Positions 26,393 through 36,268 of a stretch of DNA of 64,000 nucleotides are shown here, in pieces. This DNA comes from Bacteroidales bacterium (GTDB lineage Bacteria > Bacteroidota > Bacteroidia > Bacteroidales > UBA932), in NCBI GenBank assembly GCA_017429475.1, contig JAFROX010000001.1, forward strand, positions 124,001-188,000. The letters are read 5' to 3'. Under the pieces are notes generated by a model. It saw only the letters and a program-made list of their open reading frames with translations, was not told the origin of the DNA and made no database searches. Position 1 is the first letter of the stretch. Each line of letters starts with the position of its first letter. Both the position numbers and the translations under genes were made by a program.

Positions 26393-27544
26393 ATGAAAGA
26401 ACTGCACTGCCTGAACCTCGCCATAATACTGCTTGCATCTGCACTCCTGTGTTCCTGCGATGAAAAGATAACACCGGAGAACAATCCTGAACCGGGACCA
26501 TACACCCCTGTCGACAAAACACCTGCATCCGTGTACAAATGGGGCCTTAAGGATCTTGCCAAAGCCAACGGGCTTTTGATAGGAGCCGAGTTCACTTATT
26601 CGGAATACGTAAATGACGACTCGCTGAGAGTCGTGCTCGGTCGTGACTTCGAAGCAGTGACCTTCGGCAATGAGATGAAGCACGACAATATCGTGACAAA
26701 AGGCGGTGCATTCGACCTCAGCAGGGCCGACAAGATGGCCGAATGGGCATCAGGTTGCGGTCTGAAGCTCTTCGGGCATACCCTCGGCTGGCACAATCAG
26801 CAGCAGTGCGACTTCCTGAATCCCTTGATTGCGGGCGCACCGAGTGCTGATTCGGCTGCTGCCCTTGTACGCAAAGCACACAGGGAATGGGTAAACGAAA
26901 TGGTAAAACATTTCGACGTTTACGGCTGGGATGTGGTCAACGAGGTGTTCTCCGACTCCGGGGACTGGCGCAACAGTGCCAACACAGCCACCACCGACTA
27001 TCATAAATTCCTGTGGGGCAGCTACTACGAGGGCGGCACAAAAGAATTTGTGGACAGTGCTTTCCGCACTGCCAGGGAAGCTCTCGAGAGCAGCGGAAAG
27101 ACAGCAGATCTCTACATCAACGACTACAGTCTCGAATGGCTGGGCGGCAAGCTTGAAGCCATCTGCAACTATGCCGAAAGCAATCCTGACGTGACCGGGA
27201 TAGGAACACAGATGCATATCTCGGCGGACGTGCCCCGGGAGAACATCAGAAAGATGCTGGAGCGCCTGGTGAAGACCGGCAAGAAGGTGCGCATCTCCGA
27301 ACTGGATGTGACAATGGGCAATGCTGACCAGGGAGAGACCATAGTTTACATATTCGACCAGTACCTGAAGATTGTGCCCGAGGCGCAACGAGGCGGAATC
27401 AGCTTCTGGGGAGTCAGCGACAAGAACTCCTGGCTTGGCTACAGCAAGGAACCTCTCCTCTACAGCTACAGCTATAGACGCAAGGACGCATATCTCAAGC
27501 TCCATGCATTTCTCCTGCAGCGCTCTGGACTGGACAGACAGTGA
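26393..27544 (+). CDS. GH10 endo-xylanase lipoprotein, divergent
   Basis: This 383-residue lipoprotein (lipobox LCSC, Cys22) is a shorter, divergent GH10 enzyme. It keeps acid/base Glu184 in WDVVNEVF and nucleophile Glu303 in ISELDVTM, plus FGHTLGWHNQ and the FWGVSDKNSWLG segment. The usual FNSITAEN motif is replaced by FEAVTFGNEMK. A short Pro/Thr-rich linker follows the lipid anchor. It starts six bases after the GH43 gene and is likely cotranscribed. Substrate should be xylan or xylo-oligosaccharides. Confidence 0.9.
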   Translation: MKELHCLNLAIILLASALLCSCDEKITPENNPEPGPYTPVDKTPASVYKWGLKDLAKANGLLIGAEFTYSEYVNDDSLRVVLGRDFEAVTFGNEMKHDNIVTKGGAFDLSRADKMAEWASGCGLKLFGHTLGWHNQQQCDFLNPLIAGAPSADSAAALVRKAHREWVNEMVKHFDVYGWDVVNEVFSDSGDWRNSANTATTDYHKFLWGSYYEGGTKEFVDSAFRTAREALESSGKTADLYINDYSLEWLGGKLEAICNYAESNPDVTGIGTQMHISADVPRENIRKMLERLVKTGKKVRISELDVTMGNADQGETIVYIFDQYLKIVPEAQRGGISFWGVSDKNSWLGYSKEPLLYSYSYRRKDAYLKLHAFLLQRSGLDRQ

Positions 27545-27605
27545 CAGCAGTTCACTGTGGAACGATTATTGTTGCCTTGGAAAAGATATACTAAACATAA
27601 ACGTC

Positions 27606-28091
27606 ATGAAAAAACACATTTTGCTTGCAGCCATCGCCTGCCTTGCAATCTTTACATCTTGCGACAAACAACTCGTACCGCATACCGGTGACGTTACCGG
27701 AAACATCTATGGCATCTGGACCTTGCAGACCAAGACCGAAGCCATCAAGACATCCGATGGAGTCAAGACCAACGATTATGACTACTCCAATGTCCACTTT
27801 TATTTGTCCCTGTCTGAATTCCCCGTTCCCACAGCTCTTGCCAAGAAAGGCAGTTTCACAGACTTCGATCTCGACGACGTGGACGTTGACGGAACGATCT
27901 TCACATTCAACGCTGACCAGAGGAAAATCTCTTTCAAGAAGACACTCTGGCTGACCGAGGGTCTCACCTACAGTATGATGCTGTCAGGCACATTCGACGT
28001 GCTGGAACTCACCGACAAGACTCTCATCATCCAGCAGGAAGAACTTTTGGGGGCCAGGACAGTCACTTATACATACAAGCGTAGAGAGTAA
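27606..28091 (+). CDS. Lipocalin-like lipoprotein
   Basis: This 161-residue lipoprotein (lipobox IFTSCD) has a GIWTLQTK start like lipocalin-like DUF proteins of Bacteroidota and alternating hydrophobic strands ending TVTYTYKRRE. No catalytic motif is evident. It ends the run of xylan genes and is followed by a terminator. A ligand-binding or inhibitor-like role is only a guess. The start ATG 27606 gives a canonical signal peptide, so the long upstream extension in the same frame is not coding. Confidence 0.6.
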   Translation: MKKHILLAAIACLAIFTSCDKQLVPHTGDVTGNIYGIWTLQTKTEAIKTSDGVKTNDYDYSNVHFYLSLSEFPVPTALAKKGSFTDFDLDDVDVDGTIFTFNADQRKISFKKTLWLTEGLTYSMMLSGTFDVLELTDKTLIIQQEELLGARTVTYTYKRRE

Positions 28092-28111
28092 CGGCACTTT
28101 CAGCCATATGT

Positions 28112-28143
28112 AAAGAAGGCTCGGGATTTCCCGGGCCTTCTTT
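28112..28143 (+). terminator. Hairpin terminator after the lipocalin-like gene
   Basis: A 14-base-pair stem (28112-28125 with 28130-28143, including one G-T pair) with an ATTT loop follows the gene by 20 bases. The T-tract is short, so efficiency may be modest. Confidence 0.7.
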
Positions 28144-28154
28144 ACATTATTTTG

Positions 28155-28162
28155 TACATTTG
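28155..28162 (+). promoter_or_regulatory. -7 promoter box (TACATTTG)
   Basis: TACATTTG fits TAnnTTTG and lies 18 bases before the ATG at 28181, just after a terminator. A -33 element is not obvious. Confidence 0.5.
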
Positions 28163-28180
28163 TTATCAAATCAATTAAAA

Positions 28181-31100
28181 ATGTACAAAAGAGTTCTTCT
28201 TCTCCTTGCAGTCCTCTTCGTAAGTCTGCAGGCAAAGGCTCAGACGCCTGACCCCAATTTCTTCATCTATCTTTGCTTCGGCCAGTCCAATATGGAGGCA
28301 GGCGCACGTCCTGCCGAGCAGGATATGGACTTCAACGACCCGCGTTTCCAGTTTATGGCTGCTGTGGATATGCCCCGCTTCGAGCGTGTGCGCAACCACT
28401 GGTATACTGCGGTTCCACCCATCTGCCGCGAAACCAACAATATGGGTCCCGTCGACTTCTTCGGCCGCAAGATGATTGAGGTTTTGCCCGAGAAATACCG
28501 CGTCGGCGTGATCAACGTATCAGTGGCAGGCGCCAAGCTTGAACTCTGGGACAAGGATGCCTGCGAGGAATACCTGGCGATGGAAGCCGCAGATCCTTCC
28601 CGCAGCTGGCTCATCGGAATGGCCAAGGAATATGGAATGAACCCCTACCAGCGTCTTATGGAGACAGCCCGCGAAGCCCAGAAATACGGTGTCATCAAGG
28701 GTATGCTGCTGCATCAGGGTGAGTCCAACCCCGATGACCAGGAATGGCCCGGCCGCGTGAAGAAGATCCACGACGACCTCTGCGCCGACCTGGGGCTCAA
28801 TCCAGACGAAATTCCCCTTCTTGCCGGAGAACTCAAGTATGCAGAGGTTGACGGCGTCTGCGCAGCATTCAACGAAGTTGTGCTGCCCCACCTGCCGGAA
28901 GTGATGCCCAATGCATACATAATTTCGGCATTGGGATGCGAGAGTACCGGTGACCAATTCCATTTCAGCACCGAAGGAATGCGTCTGATGGGCTACCGAA
29001 TGGCCGACAAGATGCTGCAGCTCCAGGGATTCAAGAAGCCCGAAACCCGCACGATCACACTCAAGCCCAAGAAACTCGGCATCGACATAAGCCCCACCCT
29101 GGCCGGCATCTTCTTCGAAGACATCAACCAGAGCGTGGACGGCGGCATAAGCGCCCAGCTGATCCAGAACAACTCGTTCCAGGCCTACAACGTGCCTGAT
29201 GCACCTGACAAGAATGAATTCTCTTATTCCGACACCACCTTCTTCGGATGGACGGTGATAAACAAGGAAGGGGCTAAAGGCCTTGCCCATACTGTGGATG
29301 ACAAACCACTGGTCAAGGACCTGAAACGCTGGTACGACTACGACCCTGCTGACAAATATGACGACGAACTGCGCTACAAACAGTACTCCGTACGCTTCGA
29401 CATCGAGCAGCCAGGAGAAGGCTTCGGCATCGCCGCCAACGGCTTCGGCATCGCCCCGTATGCACGCGGCCGCGGCCTGACATATTCCAACAATACCCAG
29501 ACTCCGTCAATCCCGGCAATGCAGGGAGTCAGCTATGACCTCGGACTTTATCTTCAGGGAGCTGACTACAACGGTGTCATTTCAGTTTACCTGGAGGACG
29601 CCCAGGGCACTGCGAACTCAAATGTAGTACGCTTCGCAGGCCTCGGCGGTGACTGGAAACAATATACTGCTCAACTCAAGGCCGAACGCTCCGTGGACAG
29701 TCGCCTGGCCATTGTCGCAGACTCTCCCGGCACGTTCTGGCTGGATTTCGTGACACTGGTCCCTGAAGCATCACAGCTCTGGAAGAACGGCACATACGGA
29801 CCTTTCCGCAAAGACCTGCTGGAGGCTCTTGAGGCCCTCCACCCCACCTTTATGCGCTTCCCCGGCGGATGCGCGTCGGAAGGCACGAACTACTTCGGCC
29901 AGGTGTTCTGGAAGAACTCCATCGGGCCCCGCGAGGAACGCCTCGGCTTCCGCAACCACTGGGGTTACTGGACATCTCAGTACATCGGCTTCTATGAGTA
30001 CCTGCTTATGGCCGAAGGCCTCGGTGCAACGCCTCTGCCTGTCATGAATAACGGCGTAACCTGCCAGTTTGCCGGCCACCAGTACATAGCACCGCTCGAC
30101 ACCCAGGCTGACCGCGACCGTTTCTACAACATCTTCGTTAAAGACGCCCTCGACTTCATCGAGTTCTGCAACGGCAGCATCGACACGGAATGGGGTGCAA
30201 TGCGTGCCAGACTCGGCCATCCTGCACCTTTCAACCTGAAGTATCTGGGCATCGGCAACGAGAACAAGGGTCCTGAGTTCTGGGAACGCTTTGACATCAT
30301 CTACAAGGCCGTCAAGGAGAGATATCCAGAGATTACTATCGTGTCTACCGCCGGTTCCGCAGCGAGCGGACCAGAATTCGACGCCAATATGTCGGAAATC
30401 GACAGCAAGTACCCCGACACGATCGTCGACGAGCATTACTACAGGAATGACGACTGGTTTTATACCAACCAGGACCGCTACCTGCCCGACAAGGTCCGCG
30501 GCGCTGACGGCAACAAATATGACCGCAGGAAACCGACCCGCGTCTTCGTTGGAGAATTCGCCAACAACCGCGACAACAACGCCTTCTCTTCAGCTATGGC
30601 CGAGGCGGCATACTGGACCAGTCTCGAGCGTAACTCCGATATGGTGGTTATGGCAGCATATGCCCCGCTCTTCTGCAAGAAAGGTTTCAACAAGTGGAAC
30701 TCCAATCTCATATGGTTCGACAACCGCGGAATGTGGCGCTCCACCAACTACTGGTACCAGCAGCTGTTCTCCACTGCCGGCGACCGTGCCTTCAGGATGT
30801 CCGATGTGATGGACGGCAAGGCTGTTGACAAGAATGTATACACCTCTCCCACCATCGACACCGAGACCGGCGAAATATTCATCAAATTCGTCAATGCCGA
30901 GGCTGTGGACAAACTCATTACAGTCAATACCGGCAACGGCATCATATACGAAGCCACCGTCGAGTTCATTTCATCACACGACACATCCATCAAGAACCAG
31001 GGTGATGCGAACTATTACTCGAGCCACCCCGACTATGCCGCTCCGGCAGGATTCGGAAGGCCTGCAGCCGGAGAGCGTCCCGCCCTCGTGAGCATGGCAT

Positions 31101-31237
31101 CCCGCTTCGGCCGCCGCGTGAAATACAGCGAGCCTGTGGTGCCTCACACAAAGAACCTTGGCACCGTCCGTAAGAGCTTCACATTCAATATGCCCGAGAA
31201 CTCCATCGGAATACTGAAGCTGAAGCCCCAAGAATAA
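28181..31237 (+). CDS. Bifunctional CE6-type acetylesterase and GH51 alpha-L-arabinofuranosidase
   Basis: This 1018-residue exported protein (signal peptide residues 1-21) has two catalytic halves. Residues about 25-285 form a SASA/CE6-type esterase with GQSNM (nucleophile Ser36), LLHQGES near residue 178 and DQFH (Asp258, His261). Residues about 292-1015 form a GH51 arabinofuranosidase beginning KLGIDISPTLAGIFFEDIN, with acid/base Glu694 in GIGNENKG and nucleophile Glu792 in VFVGEFAN. The enzyme would remove acetyl groups and arabinosyl side chains from arabinoxylan together. It lies directly before susC, with its own promoter box. The start gives a clean signal peptide. Confidence 0.9.
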   Translation: MYKRVLLLLAVLFVSLQAKAQTPDPNFFIYLCFGQSNMEAGARPAEQDMDFNDPRFQFMAAVDMPRFERVRNHWYTAVPPICRETNNMGPVDFFGRKMIEVLPEKYRVGVINVSVAGAKLELWDKDACEEYLAMEAADPSRSWLIGMAKEYGMNPYQRLMETAREAQKYGVIKGMLLHQGESNPDDQEWPGRVKKIHDDLCADLGLNPDEIPLLAGELKYAEVDGVCAAFNEVVLPHLPEVMPNAYIISALGCESTGDQFHFSTEGMRLMGYRMADKMLQLQGFKKPETRTITLKPKKLGIDISPTLAGIFFEDINQSVDGGISAQLIQNNSFQAYNVPDAPDKNEFSYSDTTFFGWTVINKEGAKGLAHTVDDKPLVKDLKRWYDYDPADKYDDELRYKQYSVRFDIEQPGEGFGIAANGFGIAPYARGRGLTYSNNTQTPSIPAMQGVSYDLGLYLQGADYNGVISVYLEDAQGTANSNVVRFAGLGGDWKQYTAQLKAERSVDSRLAIVADSPGTFWLDFVTLVPEASQLWKNGTYGPFRKDLLEALEALHPTFMRFPGGCASEGTNYFGQVFWKNSIGPREERLGFRNHWGYWTSQYIGFYEYLLMAEGLGATPLPVMNNGVTCQFAGHQYIAPLDTQADRDRFYNIFVKDALDFIEFCNGSIDTEWGAMRARLGHPAPFNLKYLGIGNENKGPEFWERFDIIYKAVKERYPEITIVSTAGSAASGPEFDANMSEIDSKYPDTIVDEHYYRNDDWFYTNQDRYLPDKVRGADGNKYDRRKPTRVFVGEFANNRDNNAFSSAMAEAAYWTSLERNSDMVVMAAYAPLFCKKGFNKWNSNLIWFDNRGMWRSTNYWYQQLFSTAGDRAFRMSDVMDGKAVDKNVYTSPTIDTETGEIFIKFVNAEAVDKLITVNTGNGIIYEATVEFISSHDTSIKNQGDANYYSSHPDYAAPAGFGRPAAGERPALVSMASRFGRRVKYSEPVVPHTKNLGTVRKSFTFNMPENSIGILKLKPQE

Positions 31238-31335
31238 ATTTCTCTTCATTTTTATGATTATATCATTTTAAACTTCTACCTTTATCAAAATTATCCCATC
31301 AGGATACACTTTTTAACCTAACATAATAACTATCT

Positions 31336-34300
31336 ATGACAAGGCAACTTCTTAAAAAGTTAGCATCGCTCACAATGATCGTTGCTATCAGCCTGTTGGG
31401 TATGAATTCAGTTTATGCCCAGAATTCCGTTCGCGGTACTGTCGTCGATGCCGACAACCTGCCGGTAATCGGTGCAGCAGTGATAGTGCCCGGCACATCC
31501 ACTGGTGTCACTACTGACCAGGACGGTAATTTCGAACTCCGTGTTGCTCCCGGCACCACGGTACAAGTTTCCTGCATCGGATATGTCTCACAGACACTGG
31601 CCGCTGCCAATGGCATGCGCGTAGTTCTGGCCGAAGACGTCGAGATGCTTGATGAAACCGTTGTAATCGGTTATGGCGTTCAGAGAAAGAGCGACCTGAC
31701 CGGTTCAGTGGCTTCTGTACGTGAAAATGACTTGAAGAACCGTTCTACTTCGGACGCAGCCACAGCCCTTCAGGGAAAGGCAGCCGGCGTACAGGTAGTC
31801 AGGGCATCCGGTGCTCCCGGTAAAGGATCTGAAATCCGTGTCCGCGGTTATTCTTCAAACTCGGGCAACATCGGACCGCTCCTCATCGTGGACGGTTTGA
31901 AGGTTGACAACATCCAGTATCTGGATCCTGAAATGATCGAATCAATCGAGGTGTTGAAGGATGCCGCATCGGCAGCCATCTACGGTGCCGAAGCCGGCAA
32001 TGGTGTCGTTCTCGTTACCACCAAGACCGGTGCCGCAGCGAAAGGTGACGGCAAGATCTTCTACAATGCCCAGTTCTCACTCTCAAGCCTCTCACGCAGA
32101 CTTGACATCATGAATGCAGCCGATTACATCGCATTCGAGAAGGCTAACGGTTTCATCAACGACCAGATGCTCAAGGATGCCGGCTATACTGGAACTGATG
32201 TTGACTGGAGCAAAGAAATCTTCGTTCCCACCTGGAGCAACCGCCACACTGTCGGATTCCAGGGCGGCAACGACCGTGGAAATCTCTTCGTATCAATCAA
32301 CAACGTACACGACAACGGTATCTTCCGTGGAGACAAGGATGTCTATGACCGTCTGACTTTCCAGGTCAATGCAGACTATAAGATAAAGAGCTGGCTGACC
32401 GTAGGAACAAACAACTCCATCGAGCGCTGGAGCACGAAACAAGTATCCGAGGCCAACGACAACGGTTCTGCACTGCTGTCTGCAATCACTTCTTCACCTC
32501 TGTTCCCCGCTCGAGGAAGAGAGAGTGACCTTACCCCTGCGATGATTGAATACCGCGACAAAGGATATACCCTGCTGACAGATCCCGAAACAGGACTTTA
32601 TTGGATGCCGCCTAAAATCGGTATGACACAGTCAGGTCACCCGTTCGTACAGCGTGATGCTACCGACAATTCTACCAGCGGCTTCCACATCCGTGGCGTC
32701 GCATTCGCCAACTTTACTCCGTTCAAGGGCTTCACTTTCACTTCTCGTTTCGGTTATCGCATCTCTGATCAGAACAGTCATAGCTACACTGCCCCTTACT
32801 ACAGCAACAACGTTCAGCGCAGTGACAGCTACAGCCTGTCGGCCAACGCAAATACCGGTTACTATTATCAGTGGGAGAACTTCGCAAACTACAACCGTAC
32901 CTTCGGTGTTCACGAAGTTACTGCGATGGCCGGTATGTCTTACTGGGAGAACAACTGGGACAATGTCTCCGCTTCTGCAACCGCAGCTGTCGACAACGGA
33001 CTCCTCAGGGGATATGATCCTAACTTCATCTATCTGGATTACCTCCTCACTGACGGCGTGACCAAGAATGTCGGCAATCAGCCTGGACGAAGCGCCAGCC
33101 TTTCATACTTTGGCCGTCTGGGCTACACCTATGACAGCCGCTATGCAATCCAGGTAAACTTCCGTGCTGACGCATTCGACTCTTCTAAGCTTCCGTTCGC
33201 GCAGAAGTGGGGATATTTCCCTTCAGTATCTGCCGGTTGGACCATCAGCAACGAACCCTGGTTCAAGGACAATGTTGACCGCAATGCTGTCAACTTCCTG
33301 AAACTGCGTGCTTCCTGGGGTATCAACGGTAACATCAACGTACTTAGCGGATATCCTTATTCAACCTCAATCAAGTCAAATGCCGTTTACTACCAGTATG
33401 ATGCATCATCGCCGTCTCTGTCTTACGGTTCCATCCCTTCAGGTCTTGCCAACCCCGACCTCAAGTGGGAGACCTCAGAACAGATTGACTTCGGTATCGA
33501 CGCTCGTTTCTTCAACAACCGCCTGACCGTAGGCATCGACTACTTCAACAAGAACACTAACGGTCTGCTGGTCGGCGTAAGCCCTGCCAAGGAAGTAGGT
33601 CTTCCCGCATTTGGTGACCTCGGCGTAGGAACTACCACTACCATCAACGCCGGTTCTGTCAACAACCAGGGTGTCGAGATCGAACTCGGCTGGCGCGACC
33701 AGATCGGTGAGCTCGGCTACTCAATCAGTGCCAATGCAGCATACCTGAAGAATATGGTGACTTACCTCGATCCTACCGTAGGCCGCCTCCAGGGCCGCGT
33801 TCCTCAGGGAACTGAAATGGGAACATTCCTCGAGACAGGTCACAGCATCTGGTACCTCCTCGGCTATGAAGCCGTTGGAATCGACAAGGAAGGTAACGCC
33901 CTCTATCGTACCAAAGACGGTTCAACCACCACTTCACCTGTCGGTGACGACCGCGTAGACCTCGGCTCAGGTATTCCTAAACTGACCTATGGTATCACCA
34001 TCAGCATGGACTGGAGGAACTTCGACCTCACAATCTTCGGCAACGGTATCGCCGGCAGCAAAATATGGCCGACTTCATTCCGTGTAGACCGTCCTGAATG
34101 TAATACCTACTCATATTACTGGAATAACTCTTGGAAGCAAGCCGGCGATGAGTCCTGGGCCAAGTTCCCTGCAGCCAACCACTGGAGCCAGCAGGCATTC
34201 TCTTCTACCCTGACCCTCTTCAACGGTTCTTACTTCAAGATCAAACAGATCCAGCTGGGTTATACCCTTCCGCAGAACCTCGTGAACAGAGTTAAGATCA

Positions 34301-34464
34301 GCAATCTGAGAATGTTCGTTGGTCTTGACAACTACTTCACTTTCTCTAACTACATCGGTCTTGACCCTGAAACCGCTACCAACGGTGGTTCAGCAGCCGG
34401 TATCGATATGGGTAACTTCCCGACCGCAAGGAACCTGATCTTCGGTCTCAACCTTGACTTCTAA
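31336..34464 (+). CDS. SusC/RagA family TonB-linked outer-membrane transporter
   Basis: This 1042-residue protein has a signal peptide (about residues 1-28, ending VYAQ), a carboxypeptidase-regulatory-like domain (residues 31-105, VRGTVVDADNLPVIGA), a TonB-box-like DETVVIGYG, a plug domain and a long beta-barrel ending in a typical final aromatic strand (LIFGLNLDF). It should import oligosaccharides across the outer membrane, driven by TonB, with the SusD lipoprotein encoded nine bases downstream as its lid. The xylan context suggests arabinoxylan fragments as substrate. The 98-base leader has only a near-match -7 sequence (TACCTTTA at 31277). Confidence 0.95.
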   Translation: MTRQLLKKLASLTMIVAISLLGMNSVYAQNSVRGTVVDADNLPVIGAAVIVPGTSTGVTTDQDGNFELRVAPGTTVQVSCIGYVSQTLAAANGMRVVLAEDVEMLDETVVIGYGVQRKSDLTGSVASVRENDLKNRSTSDAATALQGKAAGVQVVRASGAPGKGSEIRVRGYSSNSGNIGPLLIVDGLKVDNIQYLDPEMIESIEVLKDAASAAIYGAEAGNGVVLVTTKTGAAAKGDGKIFYNAQFSLSSLSRRLDIMNAADYIAFEKANGFINDQMLKDAGYTGTDVDWSKEIFVPTWSNRHTVGFQGGNDRGNLFVSINNVHDNGIFRGDKDVYDRLTFQVNADYKIKSWLTVGTNNSIERWSTKQVSEANDNGSALLSAITSSPLFPARGRESDLTPAMIEYRDKGYTLLTDPETGLYWMPPKIGMTQSGHPFVQRDATDNSTSGFHIRGVAFANFTPFKGFTFTSRFGYRISDQNSHSYTAPYYSNNVQRSDSYSLSANANTGYYYQWENFANYNRTFGVHEVTAMAGMSYWENNWDNVSASATAAVDNGLLRGYDPNFIYLDYLLTDGVTKNVGNQPGRSASLSYFGRLGYTYDSRYAIQVNFRADAFDSSKLPFAQKWGYFPSVSAGWTISNEPWFKDNVDRNAVNFLKLRASWGINGNINVLSGYPYSTSIKSNAVYYQYDASSPSLSYGSIPSGLANPDLKWETSEQIDFGIDARFFNNRLTVGIDYFNKNTNGLLVGVSPAKEVGLPAFGDLGVGTTTTINAGSVNNQGVEIELGWRDQIGELGYSISANAAYLKNMVTYLDPTVGRLQGRVPQGTEMGTFLETGHSIWYLLGYEAVGIDKEGNALYRTKDGSTTTSPVGDDRVDLGSGIPKLTYGITISMDWRNFDLTIFGNGIAGSKIWPTSFRVDRPECNTYSYYWNNSWKQAGDESWAKFPAANHWSQQAFSSTLTLFNGSYFKIKQIQLGYTLPQNLVNRVKISNLRMFVGLDNYFTFSNYIGLDPETATNGGSAAGIDMGNFPTARNLIFGLNLDF

Positions 34465-34472
34465 CCTACTGA

Positions 34473-36203
34473 ATGAATAGAGATATGAAAAAGATATTAT
34501 TTGCTCTTATTATTGCAGCAGCTTCCCTTACATTCGTAGGATGCGAAAGCAGACTTGACATTCCCCAGAAGGGTGTAATTTCTCTGGAAAGTTTCTACCA
34601 GACTGACGAAGATGCCGAATCTGCCCTTGTAGCTGCTTATTACACTGCCGGCCGTTTCCTTTCAAACACCATGTGGACTTCCGCAGGTTGGAACGACTGC
34701 CCCTTCCTCTCTATGTGGGAATATGCTACTGATGAAATCTATGTCGCCGGTTCAGATAAGACCGACGGACAGCCTGGTAATGAAATCCAGTCTTTCCGCG
34801 TCAACTGGAACAATGACCTGATCGCCGGTACATATGAATGCTACTATATGATCATCAAGGCCTGCAACGACGTTCTCGACCATTTCTACGGTGAAGACGG
34901 TTCGCTTGCCACTTCTGCTGTCAAGAAACGCTGCGCTGCCGAGGCCCGCGTGCTCCGCGCACAGGCCCAGCTGCTCATCGCCCTCGCCTGGGGTACCGCC
35001 CCTATCGTTGACCACAACCTGACCGGTGCTGACAAACTTGAAAATGAAGAGTCTCAGGCATACGTTCTCCAGTGGATTGCCGACGAGTGCGACAAAGCCA
35101 TTCCTGACCTGACTTCAAAGAGTTCAGTGAATGACCGCAACGGTGCCATCAAAGTCACCAAGGAGTTCGCATATGCTCTTAAAGGAAAAGCCCTCATCAG
35201 CAAACACGACTATGCAGGTGCCAAGACTGCCTTCAAGCAGGTTATCGATTCAAAGAAGTACGCCCTCGTTCCCGGCAGCCAGATGGCATCTCTCAACCAC
35301 AACAGCGGACGTGCCACTTCCGAGGCTGTGTTCGAACTCAATTTCGAATATGCTCCCGGTATGAATGTTTACGGCCGTACCCAGCCCAACTTTCGCTGGC
35401 TCTGGTCTTGGCGTTCTGACCATATGGCGCCTCCTACAGGCCCTGGCACTGAATTCGTTACCGGTGGCTGGGGCTGGGTCAACCCTTCACAGAAATTTGT
35501 CGACAAGATCCTTGCATACGACGGTGCTGATTCTTATCGCCGCAAAGCGTGGATCAAGAGCTACGATGAAGTTCTCTACGAAATGCCTTACTCTTCAGAC
35601 TCAGAGAACCCCACGCTGGCTGACAAGCAGAAAGACCCCAACCGTGGTGTAAACTCTGCGATGGGTCTCTACGGCCACTGCGGATGGTTTATGTGGAAAC
35701 GCCTCTTCCGTGTAGAGGACCAGGTACTGGCCGACGGCAACGTAGCAAACTGGAACCTCACCCTTATGCGTTACGCCGAAGTGCTCCTGCTCTATGCAGA
35801 GTGTCAGGCCCAACTGGGTGATGACGGCACAGGCCTCGCCGCGCTGAAACTCGTCAACGAGCGCGCCGGCTCCAAGACTCCAGTAACTGCCTGCAACATG
35901 GAGACAGTCAAGAGCGAGAAATTCGTAGAGATGTGGCTTGACGGCACCCGCTTCCAGGATCTTGTACGCTGGGGCGATGCTGCTACAGAACTCAAGGACA
36001 ACGGCAAGTACTATCCCAACTTCAAGGATGAACTCTTCACCAAGGGTGCAGCCGTACATAAAGGCTACATTGACGACAGCGATGCCGACTGGTGCGCAAA
36101 GCTCTATGACGTAGGCTTCAAGCCCGGCAAGAGCGAACTCTTCCCGTTCCCGTTCAACGCAATGCAGCTCAACGAAAATCTTAAACAGAACCCTGGCTAT
36201 TAA
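34473..36203 (+). CDS. SusD/RagB family glycan-binding lipoprotein
   Basis: This 576-residue protein has a lipoprotein signal (lipobox FVGC) and the SusD pattern: FYQTDEDAESALVAAY near the start, the RAQAQLLIALAWG helix of the TPR-like scaffold, a C-terminal MRYAEVLLLYAE helix, the late WLDGTRFQDLVRWGDA and the closing PFPFNAMQLNENLKQNPGY. It binds glycan at the cell surface and caps the SusC barrel. An alternative ATG 12 bases downstream (MKKILF) also fits a signal peptide. It is followed by a terminator hairpin. Confidence 0.94.
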   Translation: MNRDMKKILFALIIAAASLTFVGCESRLDIPQKGVISLESFYQTDEDAESALVAAYYTAGRFLSNTMWTSAGWNDCPFLSMWEYATDEIYVAGSDKTDGQPGNEIQSFRVNWNNDLIAGTYECYYMIIKACNDVLDHFYGEDGSLATSAVKKRCAAEARVLRAQAQLLIALAWGTAPIVDHNLTGADKLENEESQAYVLQWIADECDKAIPDLTSKSSVNDRNGAIKVTKEFAYALKGKALISKHDYAGAKTAFKQVIDSKKYALVPGSQMASLNHNSGRATSEAVFELNFEYAPGMNVYGRTQPNFRWLWSWRSDHMAPPTGPGTEFVTGGWGWVNPSQKFVDKILAYDGADSYRRKAWIKSYDEVLYEMPYSSDSENPTLADKQKDPNRGVNSAMGLYGHCGWFMWKRLFRVEDQVLADGNVANWNLTLMRYAEVLLLYAECQAQLGDDGTGLAALKLVNERAGSKTPVTACNMETVKSEKFVEMWLDGTRFQDLVRWGDAATELKDNGKYYPNFKDELFTKGAAVHKGYIDDSDADWCAKLYDVGFKPGKSELFPFPFNAMQLNENLKQNPGY

Positions 36204-36218
36204 TAGCTGATATCTTAG

Positions 36219-36226
36219 TATATTTG
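36219..36226 (+). promoter_or_regulatory. -7 promoter box (TATATTTG) abutting a terminator stem
   Basis: TATATTTG matches TAnnTTTG and its last base is the first base of the terminator stem at 36226-36252. The predicted transcription start would fall within the stem's 5' arm. Confidence 0.55.
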
Positions 36227-36259
36227 CAGGAGCCACCCTTCGTGGCTCCTGCTTTTTTT
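36226..36259 (+). terminator. Intrinsic terminator after the susCD genes
   Basis: GCAGGAGCCAC (36226-36236) pairs perfectly with GTGGCTCCTGC (36242-36252) around a five-base loop, followed by seven Ts. Confidence 0.9.
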
Positions 36260-36268
36260 ATTACTATG

